DNA of 64,000 bases from Bactericera cockerelli (taxonomy: Eukaryota > Arthropoda > Insecta > Hemiptera > Triozidae), in the NCBI GenBank assembly GCA_024516035.1, contig CM044967.1, positions 6,971,202 through 7,035,201 of the forward strand, given 5' to 3'. The notes beneath the pieces were generated by a model. That model ran no database searches and was not told where the DNA came from. It worked only from the letters and a program-made list of their open reading frames with translations. The translations under genes were made by a program, and so were the position numbers. Of this stretch, positions 10,945 through 23,511 are shown piece after piece (the stretch's first letter is position 1; every line of letters begins with the position of its first letter).

Positions 10945-11097
10945 CACGGGAGAGGGGAAGACCACGATTTAGATGAGAGGATCAGGTCCTGGAGGATGTG
11001 CGAGTAATTGGGAGTAACTGTTGGGGGCACGACAGTGAAGCACCGACCCGCAAGGAGGCGAATTGTTGAGGAGGCTGAGACCCATCCCGGGCTGTAG
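10945..11097 (+). pseudogene. Decayed LINE ORF2 C-terminus (copy 1)
   Basis: Forward frames give GRPRFR, a stop in place of the usual Trp, then EDQVLEDVRVIG; after a frame shift RRRIVEEAETHPGL and a stop at 11095-11097. This ending is typical of non-LTR reverse-transcriptase ORFs of the RTE/jockey kind in invertebrates (family knowledge). It is broken by a stop and at least one indel. Confidence 0.75.
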
Positions 11098-11420
11098 TCC
11101 CAAATTTTGGTAAGGTATAATTTATATTTTTTAAGAAAATCTTCTCTGGTAGGTACCGCAGAGTTTGTGAACGTGGCTTTTTTTCATACGGCTAGCCAGC
11201 CGTAGGAAAAAACGCCACGTTTAGAACATAAAACAAATTTTTTAGAACAATCCTGTTTTATTGCACGACTAAAAAAAAACAAACCTATTTACAAAATTTT
11301 GGTCACGGGAAATTTAATCAGTTGGAAGATGAAAAGGTGATTGTCTTTTTGGGCGTCACAGTTGGAATATTTAAAAATATTCAGAGCTTTCTCACTCTCA
11401 TAATCCCAAAATCAAAGGAT

Positions 11421-11660
11421 TTTTTTCTGCTCTGTACTTGGATGTTCGGGGTCCACTCATACCTCGTGAGGAAAAATGAGTAGTTACTTGTATGAGTAAC
11501 GACCAGTGGCGGCATGACCAGAGTAAAAAGAAATTAATGTAATAAAATTTGAAAAGTGAAGGAGTCTCTTAGTAATGCTGAAAGTGTGTTTTTTTTTGAG
11601 TGACCCACAAAAATTGTAAAGAGACCTTGTGCTTCACCACAAATAAAAATCATACATACA
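11421..11660 (+). repeat. tRNA-derived SINE, family E, 5'-truncated (copy 1)
   Basis: tctgctctgtacttggatgt, tcggggtccactcatacctc, gtgaggaaaaatgagtagtt, gaccagtggcggcatgacca and the cttcaccacaaataaaaatc tail. Head missing. The same piece is at 17961-18200. Confidence 0.75.
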
Positions 11661-12012
11661 ACTCGGAAGCAATAAAACTAATAACAATAATGAAACGAGA
11701 AACAAACATTTTATTCCTCACACGAAATCTGCGTAACAAGCATGCCGAAAAGTCAAGTGATATTTTACACCAGATTTTTTAATTTTCTTTTTTTTTCTCT
11801 CCAACAACAATAACAATTGAAAAGCCACCACGATGGTGAAGGAGGGAGGGAGTTGTTAAGCTAGGAGGGGGAGGCTCTCAGCCCAGCGTAAAGAATTTAA
11901 TAATGGGAATGACTATAAAATAACATGTAGCATAACATGAGAGTTGAGAATAGCAATAATAATAACAATCATGCGGGAAATGAAATGATGATAATTTTGA
12001 TAACGAAACGAA

Positions 12013-12150
12013 AGCGCGTTCGAAACCCGACCGGGCATGCAAAGTTATCCTCCCATTAGGGTTTCTGACCACAATCATACGTCATGGACTTATTGCTGGA
12101 TTAATGGGACTCATAAGTCCTAATCGGGCAGTGTAAATATTTAAATAAGT
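12013..12150 (+). repeat. tRNA-derived SINE, family A, 5'-truncated (copy 1)
   Basis: gcgcgttcgaaacccgaccg (box B), aaagttatcctcccattagg, ggacttattgctggattaat, taagtcctaatcgggcag. A-box half is missing. Confidence 0.75.
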
Positions 12151-15100
12151 AGATATCGATACCTTTTTGCCAAATGTGAATTATCCAAAATTTCAATTTT
12201 CCTTTTATTTCAGATTCTTAATCAGTTTTAAAAGCTCTTTCGAATAAACTCACGGCCAAGTTTCTATCTAGTATAGTTTTAATTTTAAGTTTTCATTTTT
12301 TTTGGTCAAATTTTGAGATTTATCCAGCCAAAACGTGAAAAGTTTTCGTTTTTTTCTTTTAACATTATACGAGAATGTGAAAAATCCGATAATATATCGA
12401 TACCTTTTTGCCAAAATGTGAAATATTCCAAAATTTCAATTTTCGTTTTATATCAGTGTCGCTTTTCACAATTGAGAGGTTGAAAAAGAATTCGCCAAAA
12501 AGTGAAAAACTCCATCTTTCTTTGTCTAAGTATTAGCCTTTCTTCCTATTTTTTCTTTTCAGATGTTCTCATTACTAATTTAAACATTAAAGGATTGTTA
12601 TTGAAAAACAAAACAACAGGATTTTCAAAGTGCAATATACGTTAGTGCGGCTAAAATACCTTCCATTCGATTCAGGGTTTCAAACTAATCTATGTCCGGA
12701 TTCAATTTCCCGCCGCAATAACAAATGGAGCCTCTCAAAATATCTGAACGGATTAAAATTTTAAAAAATGCTAAAACACGTGTACCATTCTATAGCAAGG
12801 GAAACCTTTTCTACTAGGTATTGGTTTTTATCATTACCAGGGCGGCCCCAGGGTTCAACTTTGAAATCTTAAAAGGAACCACCATATTTAAAAGACATTT
12901 CCAAAAAGTAGTTGACATTAAAAGTATTTTAAGACAAGTTTTAGATTTCTAATCAAAACAGGGCCGGAAAGAACGTACTCGTATGAATGTTTTATTTCAC
13001 AAGTTTCAGTAATTTTTTATAAGAAGTTAATTGTATATTTGAAAAAAAAAATTTAAATAGATATGATTTTTTTGATTTGAAATAAAGAAATTTTCATGCC
13101 TTTTTGACAGCGTTAGTTAGCTTTACCAGGGATGTGTCAAGGGTCAACTTTTTTCAATAATGTAAAACCATCCTTTTTTTTGTGTTAAATATATGCAATG
13201 ATTCATGTTGAATTTAAAATAAAACAGGGCCGGATTCACTTCAAATGAATGTGAAAATTCTGAAACCCACGTACAGTACTAATGTTTGGCCCTGTTTTCA
13301 AGGGTATTAAATTTAGATTAAGCATAAGCAACAACACTTATTTAGCACAGATTATAATAAAAAAAAGGAATATTTTTACACCAGTTTAAAAAATGACCCC
13401 TTGACAGCTCCCCTGGTAAACCTAATGGTATCAAAAAAGTCATGAAAATTTTAATTTTTTTCAATTTTTTTTTTAACATTTTTTACAAAAATACAATTAA
13501 TTTCTTTTATAAACTTACTGAAACCTGTGAAATGAAATGTACGATATCTCCGACCGTGTTATGATTAAAAATCTCAAACTTGTCTTAATATAATTTTAAT
13601 GTCAACTTCTTTTCAAAAAATGTATTTCAAATAGGGATATTTCATTTAAGATTCCAAAGTTGACTCCCTTGGGGCCACCCCTGGTAATGATAAAAAAAAT
13701 CAGAACCTAATAGATAAAATTTCCCCTCGATATAATGGTACAGGTTTTTTTTAGCATTTTTTAAAATTTTAATCCGTTTCTCTAGATATTTTCGAGTGGC
13801 TCCTTTTTTCTGGCGGACCCAGTATGAAAAGTAATAATCCCTAAAAAAAATTACCTTCTTTTTCGCGGTATAAAAATTACCCGCCCAGTCCTCAGCCCCC
13901 AAAAATATCCTGAAATAATGTTTGGGATCCGCTTCATTTTTTACTATCCTCTCATGTACTATCGTTTATTATCTATTTGACATACCTACACTTAGAGCTA
14001 TCTTATAGAGATATGTTAGTATTAATCAAGTAGTTTAGTATTTTTCACACGTTTTTGTATGTTTTCAAAAGGAAATAATATAGAGACATTTAGGATAGAA
14101 CATTTGAAGTTTGTATTAGAAAATACCCTCAGGCACCTTCTGACAAGAAAGGTGTCTTTCTTATGCATACACACACAATCACACAAGTGCATTATCGCCC
14201 TACGTGTACGTAAAAGTATTTTTAGTCTGTTCGTACATGTATGTCTATCTAAATGTCTGCCTGTATGTCTGTACGTATGTGTCTCTTCTAGGCGCGGGCC
14301 GGTGGGGAAATGTTTTGGGGGTACTACATAAGCATACCGGACTAAAGAATTTCTTTCCGTATCTAAAAAAATTTAAGTTTGTTTACCATGCTCTTTATAA
14401 TAATTATGCATTAATTATTCTAGAAATGTGTGATAATTTTTATTGTGAATTGTGTACGACTTGAGAAAATCCTCTTTTTCTATTTTCCGTCTGGGGGTGC
14501 TGGACTGCTGGAGCTCCGCAGCTCCTTAGCACCGGCCGCGCCTGGTCTGTTCATAAGTATGTTTGTATGTCTGTCTGTTTGTCTATGTGTATGTCTACTC
14601 AATGATAAATATGCTTCACTTTACAATTAAAAATAACACCTCATAAAGTTATAATCCATCAAATAATTATGTCTGCCTGTATGTCCGTCTTTTGTATATC
14701 AGGTCTGTCTGTCTGTTTATATGTTTTTTTGTACTTAATGATGAATGTGCTTGACTACGAGTAAAAGGGCGACTCATAAATTTATATACATCAAAGAATT
14801 ATGTCTGTCGGTCTGTTTTTATGTATGATTTTACTCATTGATTAATTGTATTTTTTATTACAATTAAAATTACACCTCAATCGTCTATATCGGTAAAGTT
14901 CTCTGGAAAATATAAGATTTCTATTAATATTTGTACATCAATTAGCGGGTTTTTTTGAAATTATGGGGCTGAAGTGCCAATTTTGGGGCTATATAAGTGT
15001 ACTCAAAGGCATACCTGCCACCAAAGACGAGAAAAACAAGATCAAATTCATACATCAAAATTGGCCCCAGTGGTTTAGGCTGTAGCCCGGTCAAGATCGA

Positions 15101-16005
15101 ATAAGAACATCAAGCCGCAGAAAGTGAAAAATGGTTTTTTTTCACCATTGATTATCTCCGGTTTAAATCAAGCGTTTTTGATGATTATCTTATAAATCTT
15201 CATTCGAAAGCTTGCTTCTTTTCAGTAAATAATTCATCCTTTCTAGTGTTTCAGTTTTCATTCATCCTTTGTAGTTATTCCGATACAGAGGCGTGAAATT
15301 GGCACTTTGTGCTGTGACGTATAATATCTCTTGGTGCGCTCTTCTTAATTTTTGACTTGGTGTTGCGGAACGCCATTGCGTTCTTTAATAATAATCATTA
15401 TTACAGTTACTATACGCACAAATTATGCACTATTTATTTTCTTATATGTCGCTTTTCACAAATTTATTGTATTCCATATGGCACTTTTTACATTTTACGT
15501 AAATCACTTTTACTTTAAAACCCAAAAAAATTGGGCGTTTTTCACATTCTGGTTAGCAGGCTGAGGAATAGGAGTGACTTTTCCACATTTTGGCTAAACT
15601 ATCTTTACTTAAAACCCGAAAAAAATTGGGCGTTTTTCACATTTTGGTTAGTAGGCTAAAAGAACAAGAGTGGACAATTCACTTTTTGGCTAATACTTAA
15701 CCAAGAAAGATGGAGTTTTTCACGTTTTGGCGAATTCTTTTTTCAACCTCTCAATTGTGAAAAAAACGACACTATCTCAAAAAACTAAAAGGCATTTCGC
15801 AGTTAAAATTATCAGGAATATTTTTAAAGCAAGCAGTATTCAAGTAATATATCCAAATTTGGTAAATAAATCGTACGTAGGACAAACAAGAGTAATGAAA
15901 CTTTTTTTGAAAAAAAAACTTTTTTATTTTTTCAAACCTCTCTCCTGAAAAATTTGATTTTGGCGCAATTCCAAAATTTTGGCAAAAAGGTATCGATATT
16001 ATTGT
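12151..16005. mobile_element. Nested foldback complex with long inverted arms (copy 1)
   Basis: Outer arms: 12151-12550 is roughly the reverse complement of 15680-16005 (gatatcgatacctttttgcc near the left end; ggcaaaaaggtatcgatatt near the right; caattgagaggttgaaaaag versus tttttcaacctctcaattgt). Inside lies a second foldback, ~12700-13905, centred near 13290. The right outer arm also contains tandem blocks (gggcgtttttcacattttgg). No transposase frame; non-autonomous. Confidence 0.7.
14204..14860. repeat. TGTC/TATG-rich simple sequence with short GC inverted repeat (copy 1)
   Basis: Runs of tgtctgtctg and gtatgtctg. A 13-bp GC inverted repeat (ggcgcggccggtg / caccggccgcgcc) flanks ~240 bp; in copy 1 the left arm has an extra g. 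Repeated at about 20745-21400. Open frames here are simple-sequence translations. Confidence 0.6.
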
Positions 16006-16051
16006 ATAGGTTTAACTAATGATAGCTGTACCAGTGTTCCCTGTACCTAAA

Positions 16052-16185
16052 CCCCAGTGCTGGACTATAAGGCGGCGGCGAAATTTATAATGTGTAGGTC
16101 GGTGTTCGAATTTTCAAGTCCAGCAAACATAATTTTTAAAAAACGAGTTATTTTTGATCATGATCACCAAACATTGGTTTTTAGT
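16052..16185 (+). repeat. tRNA-derived SINE, family B, error-like copy (copy 1)
   Basis: Compared with 22540-22670 it has doubled ggcggcggcg, lost g in ggtcggtgttcg and expanded homopolymers. Confidence 0.6.
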
Positions 16186-16249
16186 GGATGTGGTCACGGC
16201 AAATAGACTTGTACTGTAAACAATGTATAAGTATAATAGTGTTTTATTT

Positions 16250-16465
16250 AGATGTCAGCGCAAGACAGGGGGTCCCCCTTTTGCCCAAAATGTAGCGCAT
16301 GGAAACCGGATTTGTGGATGGGATCCCACCCAATTCTTTGATTTTTTTTTCCTCATTTAGTGAGTCCGGACTACCCAATGAGAGTCCCTGAGGTTAGGTG
16401 GGAAAAAATGCTTGACATTTAACCCGGCTGCAGGATACAAACCCTAAAGGGGTAAAATAATTTTT
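16250..16465 (+). repeat. tRNA-derived SINE, family C, error-like copy (copy 1)
   Basis: Homologue of 22735-22945 with many homopolymer expansions and losses (gggggtcccccttttgccc versus ggtagtcccattatgcac). Confidence 0.6.
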
Positions 16466-17488
16466 ATAAAAATTATTTAAAATACCCCCGGGGACCGGCA
16501 ACTCCCCACGAGGAGTAATCGCCAACAATAACAACAACAATATTATTATTAACAGAAATATAAAAAAACAAGATGGTAATGATGAGGAAGTGATGAACTT
16601 TCAAAACAAGTTTTAAATGTAATGATGAGAAAAACTGTGTCATAAAGCCATTGGGCACTAGGTAAAAAATTTTGTACAAAATTATGGATTATATTAGGTA
16701 CTTAATATAAGGTGAAGATAAAAAACGGAATTTGTCTAATGTTTGTGACGGTGAAAAAAAAAAAATGCATTAAACCTTGTGAAATAGCAAATAGCAAAAT
16801 ACTGTATAAAATATCTTTACCTTTTATGTATTTGAGTTTTACTAATTATCTCAGGAAAACTAATTAATCTATTCAAATTTCGGAATTCACTCGATTTTGA
16901 AAATGTTTTGCAAATTTTACTTTCAATTTCCGGTGTTGCCACAGGGTATTGGATCTCGTTCCGAGACGGTTCGGAGAACATGTACTCGGGACGAGTTAGC
17001 TCGGATCTTGTCCCGAGTTAGCTCCGGCATAGATCCGGGATAGGTTCCGAGTAAGTTGGTTAAACATTCTCCGGGAGAGTTCCAATCCGTTCCCGCAGTA
17101 CTCCCAGAGAAAGATGTTTCCGAGCACGCTGTTTTTACTCTCTCGTATCAATCTCCGAGACTACTATATCGGAGTTAGTAGATCAGAGACACCTTTTTGT
17201 TTAAGGGGTGGTTGTCTATCAAGAAACATGTGCTTCTAACAAGAAGCACATTTATTTTTATAGTAAGTAATACGAGCTGTTTAACCCGTGCTTCGCTAAG
17301 GTCAGTAAATATTACTGACCTTATATTCTCTGGTATGTCTTCTTCTATGAATAAGAATAACTCCTCCACGAGTATCCGTGAATGAATAAAGGAATTTTGA
17401 ACACCAAGTTTTGTTCTATTAATCTCATTTTCTATGTATTGTATATATTCTATGAAAATAAAACTTGATCCAATATGTTTATATGCCA

Positions 17489-17641
17489 CACGGGAGAGGG
17501 GAAGACCACGATTTAGATGAGAGGATCAGGTCCTGGAGGATGTGCGAGTAATTGGGAGTAACTGTTGGGGGCACGACAGTGAAGCACCGACCCGCAAGGA
17601 GGCGAATTGTTGAGGAGGCTGAGACCCATCCCGGGCTGTAG
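17489..17641 (+). pseudogene. Decayed LINE ORF2 C-terminus (copy 2)
   Basis: Same as 10945-11097 at +6544, with the same internal stop and frame shift, so the decay predates the duplication or the copies are the same locus. Confidence 0.75.
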
Positions 17642-17960
17642 TGCCAATTGGTAAGGTATAATTTATATTTTTTAAGAAAATCTTCTCTGGTAGGTACCGC
17701 AGAGTTTGTGAACGTGGCTTTTTTTCATACGGCTAGCCAGCCGTAGGAAAAAACGCCACGTTTAGAACATAAAACAAAGTTTTAGAACAATCCTGTTTTA
17801 TTGCACGACTAGAAAATAAAACAAACCTATTTACAAAATTTTGGTCACGGGAAATTTATCAGTTGGAAGATGAAAAGGTGATTGTCTTTTTGGCGTCACA
17901 GTTGGAATATTTAAAAATATTCAGAGCTTTCTCACTCTCATAATCCCAAAATCAAAGGAT

Positions 17961-18200
17961 TTTTTTCTGCTCTGTACTTGGATGTTCGGGGTCCACTCAT
18001 ACCTCGTGAGGAAAAATGAGTAGTTACTTGTATGAGTAACGACCAGTGGCGGCATGACCAGAGTAAAAAGAAATTAATGTAATAAAATTTGAAAAGTGAA
18101 GGAGTCTCTTAGTAATGCTGAAAGTGTGTTTTTTTTGAGTGACCCACAAAAATTGTAAAGAGACCTTGTGCTTCACCACAAATAAAAATCATACATACAA
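17961..18200 (+). repeat. tRNA-derived SINE, family E, 5'-truncated (copy 2)
   Basis: Duplicate of 11421-11660. Confidence 0.75.
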
Positions 18201-18546
18201 CTCGGAAGCAATAAAACTAATAACAATAATGAAACGAGAAACAAACATTTTATTCCTCACACGAATCTGCGTAACAAGCATGCCGAAAAGTCAAGTGATA
18301 TTTTACACCAGATTTTTTATTTTCTTTTTTTTTCTCTCCAACAACAATAACAATTGAAAAGCCACCACGATGGTGAAGGAGGGAGGGAGTTGTTAAGCTA
18401 GGAGGGGGAGGCTCTCAGCCCAGCGTAAAGAATTTAATAATGGGATGACTATAAATAACATGTAGCATAACATGAGAGTTGAGAATAGCAATAATAATAA
18501 CAATCATGCGGGAAATGAAATGATGATAATTTTGATAACGAAACGA

Positions 18547-18684
18547 AAGCGCGTTCGAAACCCGACCGGGCATGCAAAGTTATCCTCCCATTAGGGTTTC
18601 TGACCACATCATACGTCATGGACTTATTGCTGGATTAATGGGACTCATAAGTCCTAATCGGGCAGTGTAAATATTTAAATAAGT
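18547..18684 (+). repeat. tRNA-derived SINE, family A, 5'-truncated (copy 2)
   Basis: Duplicate of 12013-12150. Confidence 0.75.
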
Positions 18685-21600
18685 AGATATCGATACCTTT
18701 TTGCCAAAATGTGAATTATCCAAAATTTCAATTTTCCTTTTATTTCAGATTCTTAATCAGTTTTAAAAGCTCTTTCGAATAAACTCACGGCCAAGTTTCT
18801 ATCTAGTATAGTTTTAATTTTAAGTTTTCATTTTTTTGGTCAAATTTTGAGATTTATCCAGCCAAAACGTGAAAAGTTTTCGTTTTTTTTCTTTTACATT
18901 ATACGAGAATGTGAAAAATCCGATAATATATCGATACCTTTTTGCCAAAATGTGAAATATCCAAAATTTCAATTTTCGTTTTATATCAGTGTCGCTTTTC
19001 ACAATTGAGAGGTTGAAAAAGAATTCGCCAAAAAGTGAAAAACTCCATCTTTCTTTGTCTAAGTATTAGCCTTTCTTCCTAGTTTTTCTTTTCAGATGTT
19101 CTCATTACTATTTAAACATTAAAGGATTGTTATTGAAAAACAAAACAACAGGATTTTCAAAGTGCAATATACGTTAGTGCGGCTAAAATACCTTCCATTC
19201 GATTCAGGGTTTCAAACTATCTATGTCCGGATTCAATTTCCGCCGCAATAACAAATGGAGCCTCTCAAAATATCTGAACGGATTAAAATTTTAAAAAATG
19301 CTAAAACACGTGTACCATTCTATAGCAAGGGAAACCTTTTCTACTAGGTATTGGTTTTTATCATTACCAGGGGCGGCCCCAGGGGTTCAACTTTGAAATC
19401 TTAAAAGGAACCACCATATTTAAAAGACATTTCCAAAAAGTAGTTGACATTAAAAGTATTTTAAGACAAGTTTTAGATTTCTAATCAAAACAGGGCCGGA
19501 AAGAACGTACTCGTATGAATGTTTTATTTCACAAGTTTCAGTAATTTTTTATAAGAAGTTAATTGTATATTTGAAAAAAAAAATTTAAATAGATATGATT
19601 TTTTTGATTTGAAATAAAGAAATTTTCATGCCTTTTTGACAGCGTTAGTTAGCTTTACCAGGGGATGTGTCAAGGGTCAACTTTTTTCAATAATGTAAAA
19701 ACCATCCTTTTTTTGTGTTAAATATATGCAATGATTCATGTTGAATTTAAAATAAAACAGGGCCGGATTCACTTCAAATGAATGTGAAAATTCTGAAACC
19801 CACGTACAGTACTAATGTTTGGCCCTGTTTTCAAGGGTATTAAATTTAGATTAAGCATAAGCAACAACACTTATTTAGCACAGATTATAATAAAAAAAAG
19901 GAATAGTTTTTACACAGTTTAAAAAATGACCCCTTGACAGCTCCCCTGGTAAACCTAATGGTATCAAAAAAGTCATGAAAATTTAATTTTTTCAATTTTT
20001 TTTTTAACATTTTTTACAAAAATACAATTAATTTCTTTTATAAACTTACTGAAACCTGTGAAATGAAATGTACGATATCTCCGACCGTGTTATGATTAAA
20101 AATCTCAAACTTGTCTTAATATAATTTTAATGTCAACTTCTTTTCAAAAATGTATTTCAAATAGGGATATTTCATTTAAGATTCCAAAGTTGACTCCCTT
20201 GGGGCCACCCCTGGTAATGATAAAAAAATCAGAACCTAATAGATAAAATTTCCCCTCGATATAATGGTACAGGTTTTTTTTAGCATTTTTTAAAATTTTA
20301 ATCCGTTCTCTAGATATTTCGAGTGGCTCCTTTTTTCTGGCGGACCCTGTATGAAAAAGTAATAATCCCTAAAAAAAATACCTCTTCGCGGTATAAAAAT
20401 TACCCGCCCAGTCCTCAGCCCAAAAATATCCTGAAATAATGTTTGGGATCCGCTTCATGTTTACTATCCTCTCATGTACTATCGTTTATTATCTACTTGA
20501 CATACCTACACTTAGAGCTATCTTATAGAGATATGTTAGTATTAATCAAGTAGTTAGTATTTTCACACGTTTTTGTATGTTTTCAAAAGGAAATAATATA
20601 GAGACATTTAGGATAGAACATTTGAAGTTTGTATTAGAAATACCCTCAGGCACCTTCTGACAAGAAAGGTGTCTTCTTATGCATACACACACAATCACAC
20701 CAGTGCATTATCGCCCTACGTTGTACGTAAAAGTATTTTAGTCTGTTCGTACATGTATGTCTATCTAAATGTCTGCCTGTATGTCTGTACGTATGTGTCT
20801 CTTCTAGGCGCGGCCGGTGGGGAAATGTTTTGGGGGTACTACATAAGCATACCGGACTAAAGAATTTCTTTCCGTATCTAAAAAAATTTAAGTTTGTTTA
20901 CCATGCTCTTTATAATAATTATGCATTAATTATTCTAGAAATGTGTGATAATTTTTATTGTGAATTGTGTACGACTTGAGAAAATCCTCTTTTTCTATTT
21001 TCCGTCTGGGGGTGCTGGACTGCTGGAGCTCCGCAGCTCCTTAGCACCGGCCGCGCCTGGTCTGTTCATAAGTATGTTTGTATGTCTGTCTGTTTGTCTA
21101 TGTGTATGTCTACTCAATGATAAATATGCTTCACTTTACAATTAAAATAACACCTCATAAAGTTATATCCATCAAATAATTATGTCTGCCTGTATGTCCG
21201 TCTTTTGTATATCAGGTCTGTCTGTCTGTTTATATGTTTTTTTGTACTTAATGATGAATGTGCTTGACTACGAGTAAAAGGGCGACTCATAAATTTATAT
21301 ACATCAAAGAATTATGTCTGTCGGTCTGTTTTTATGTATGATTTTACTCATTGATTAATTGTATTTTTTATTACAATTAAAATTACACCTCAATCGTCTA
21401 TATCGGTAAAGTTCTCTGGAAAATATAAGATTTCTATTAATATTTGTACATCAATTAGCGGGTTTTTTGAAATTATGGGGCTGAAGTGCCCATTTTGGGG
21501 CTATATAAGTGTACTCAAAGGCATACCTGCCACCAAAGACGAGAAAAACAAGATCAAATTCATACATCAAAATTGGCCCAGTGGTTTAGGCTGTAGCCCG

Positions 21601-22503
21601 GTCAAGATCGAATAAGAACATCAAGCCGCAGAAAGTGAAAAATGGTTTTTTTCACCATTGATTATCTCCGGTTTAAATCAAGCGTTTTTGATGATTATCT
21701 TATAAATCTTCATTCGAAAGCTTGCTTCTTTTCAGTAAATAATTCATCCTTTCTAGTGTTTCAGTTTTCATTCATCCTTTGTAGTTATTCCGATACAGAG
21801 GCGTGAAATTGGCACTTTGTGCTGTGACGTATAATATCTCTTGGTGCGCTCTTCTTAATTTTTGACTTGGTGTTGCGGAACGCCATTGCGTTCTTTAATA
21901 ATAATCATTATTACAGTTACTATACGCACAAATTATGCACTATTTATTCTTCTTATATGTCGCTTTTCACAAATTTATTGTATTCCATATGGCACTTTTT
22001 ACATTTTACGTAAATCACTTTTACTTAAAACCCAAAAAAATTGGGCGTTTTTCACATTCTGGTTTAGCAGGCTGAGGAATAGGAGTGGACTTTTCACATT
22101 TTGGCTAAACTATCTTTACTTAAAACCCGAAAAATTGGGCGTTTTTCACATTTTGGTTAGTAGGCTAAAGAACAAGAGTGGACAATTCACTTTTTGGCTA
22201 ATACTTAAACAAAGAAAGATGGAGTTTTTCACGTTTTGGCGAATTCTTTTTCAACCTCTCAATTGTGAAAAGCGACACTATCTCAAAAACTAAAGGCATT
22301 TCGCAGTTAAAATTATCAGGAATATTTAAAGCAAGCAGTTTCAAGTATTATATCCAAATTTGGTATAAATCGTACGTAGGACAACAGAGTAATGAAACTT
22401 TTTTTGAAAAAAACAACTTTTTATTTTTTCAAACCTCTCTCCTGAAAAATTTGATTTTGGCGCAATTCACATTTTGGCAAAAAGGTATCGATATTATTGT
22501 ATA
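18685..22503. mobile_element. Nested foldback complex with long inverted arms (copy 2)
   Basis: Duplicate of 12151-16005; inner foldback about 19245-20385, right outer arm ending near 22503. Confidence 0.7.
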
Positions 22504-22539
22504 GGTTTAACTAATGATAGCTGTACCAGTGTTCCCTGT

Positions 22540-22670
22540 ACCTACCACAGTAGCTGGATCTATAAGGCGGCGAATTTATAATGTGAGGTCGGTGGTTCGA
22601 ATCTCAAGTCCAGCAAACATATTAGTAAAGCGAGTTATTGTGATCATGATCACCAAACATTGGTTATAGT
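22540..22670 (+). repeat. tRNA-derived SINE, family B (copy 2)
   Basis: ccacagtagctggatctata, gaggtcggtggttcgaatct (box B), agcaaacatattagtaaagc, then gatcatgatcacc. Confidence 0.7.
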
Positions 22671-22734
22671 GGATGTGGTCACGGCAATAGACTTGTACTG
22701 TAAACAATGTATAAGTATAAGTAGTGCTTTATTA

Positions 22735-22945
22735 GACTGTCAGCGCAAGACAGGTAGTCCCATTATGCACATGTACGCATGGATCCGTGATTTGTGATGG
22801 GATCCCACCCAATTCTTTGATTTTTCCTCATTTAGTTGAGTACGTGACTACCTAATGATGAGTCTCTGAGGATTAGGTGGTAGAAAATGCTTTGAGCATT
22901 AACCTCGGCTGCAGGATACAAACCTCTAAAGGAGTATTATTATTA
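22735..22945 (+). repeat. tRNA-derived SINE, family C (copy 2)
   Basis: gatgggatcccacccaattc, cctcatttagttgagtacgt, gattaggtggtagaaaatgc, tttgagcattaacctcggct and a (TTA)n end. Confidence 0.7.
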
Positions 22946-23511
22946 TTATTATAATTATTAACATACCCGCTACGGCAACTCCCCACGAGGAGTAGTCGCC
23001 AACAATAACAACAAACAATATTATTATTAACAGAAATATAATAACTAATGATGGTAATGATGAGGATAGTGATGGAACTTACAAAACAATGTTTACTGTA
23101 ATGATGATGATAAACATGACTGTCATAACGCCATTGACACTAGGTAAATATATTATGTACATAGAATTATGGATTATATATAGGTACTAACTACTATGGT
23201 GAAGATAAAAAATCGGAATTTGTCATAATGTTTTGTGACGGTGAAAAAAATAATGCATTAGCTCTTGTGATAATAGCGAAATAGCAAAAGCGCTTGTTAT
23301 TGTGATCATAACGAAAATACTAACAATGATAATAGATGTTCAAATTATGACAAAGTTATTTATGAGTCTAATAAAACCGGAGCTTGCCAGAAGAAACCTC
23401 AGTAACAATGGGAGCTATGTACAAGTGGACAGGCTTCTTTTATTGTTCGGATGCTAGAACAAACACAGCTTACGAGTCTTTGTCATGTTGCATTACTGAT
23501 AGTACAGAGAG

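Larger units (their letters stand above)
10251..16794. repeat. Copy 1 of a ~6.5-kb direct tandem duplication
   Basis: Starts caaaatactgtataaaat and is followed head-to-tail by copy 2 at 16795 (offset 6544 near the left ends). The copies match along their whole length apart from scattered single-base indels, mostly in homopolymers. The last ~780 bp of copy 1 (from ~16010) carries a much higher density of indels. Confidence 0.95.
16795..23290. repeat. Copy 2 of the ~6.5-kb direct tandem duplication
   Basis: Begins with the same caaaatactgtataaaat and ends near 23290 (gaaatagcaaaag). Its right end reads as normal SINE sequence where copy 1 is corrupted, so copy 2 is probably the better representation. 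Confidence 0.95.

Noticed and set aside
10631..10945. 104-codon minus-strand open frame, duplicated at 17175-17489
   Set aside because: It spans two hairpin repeats and the GC block. Its identical second copy reflects the segmental duplication, not conservation, and no domain is recognisable.
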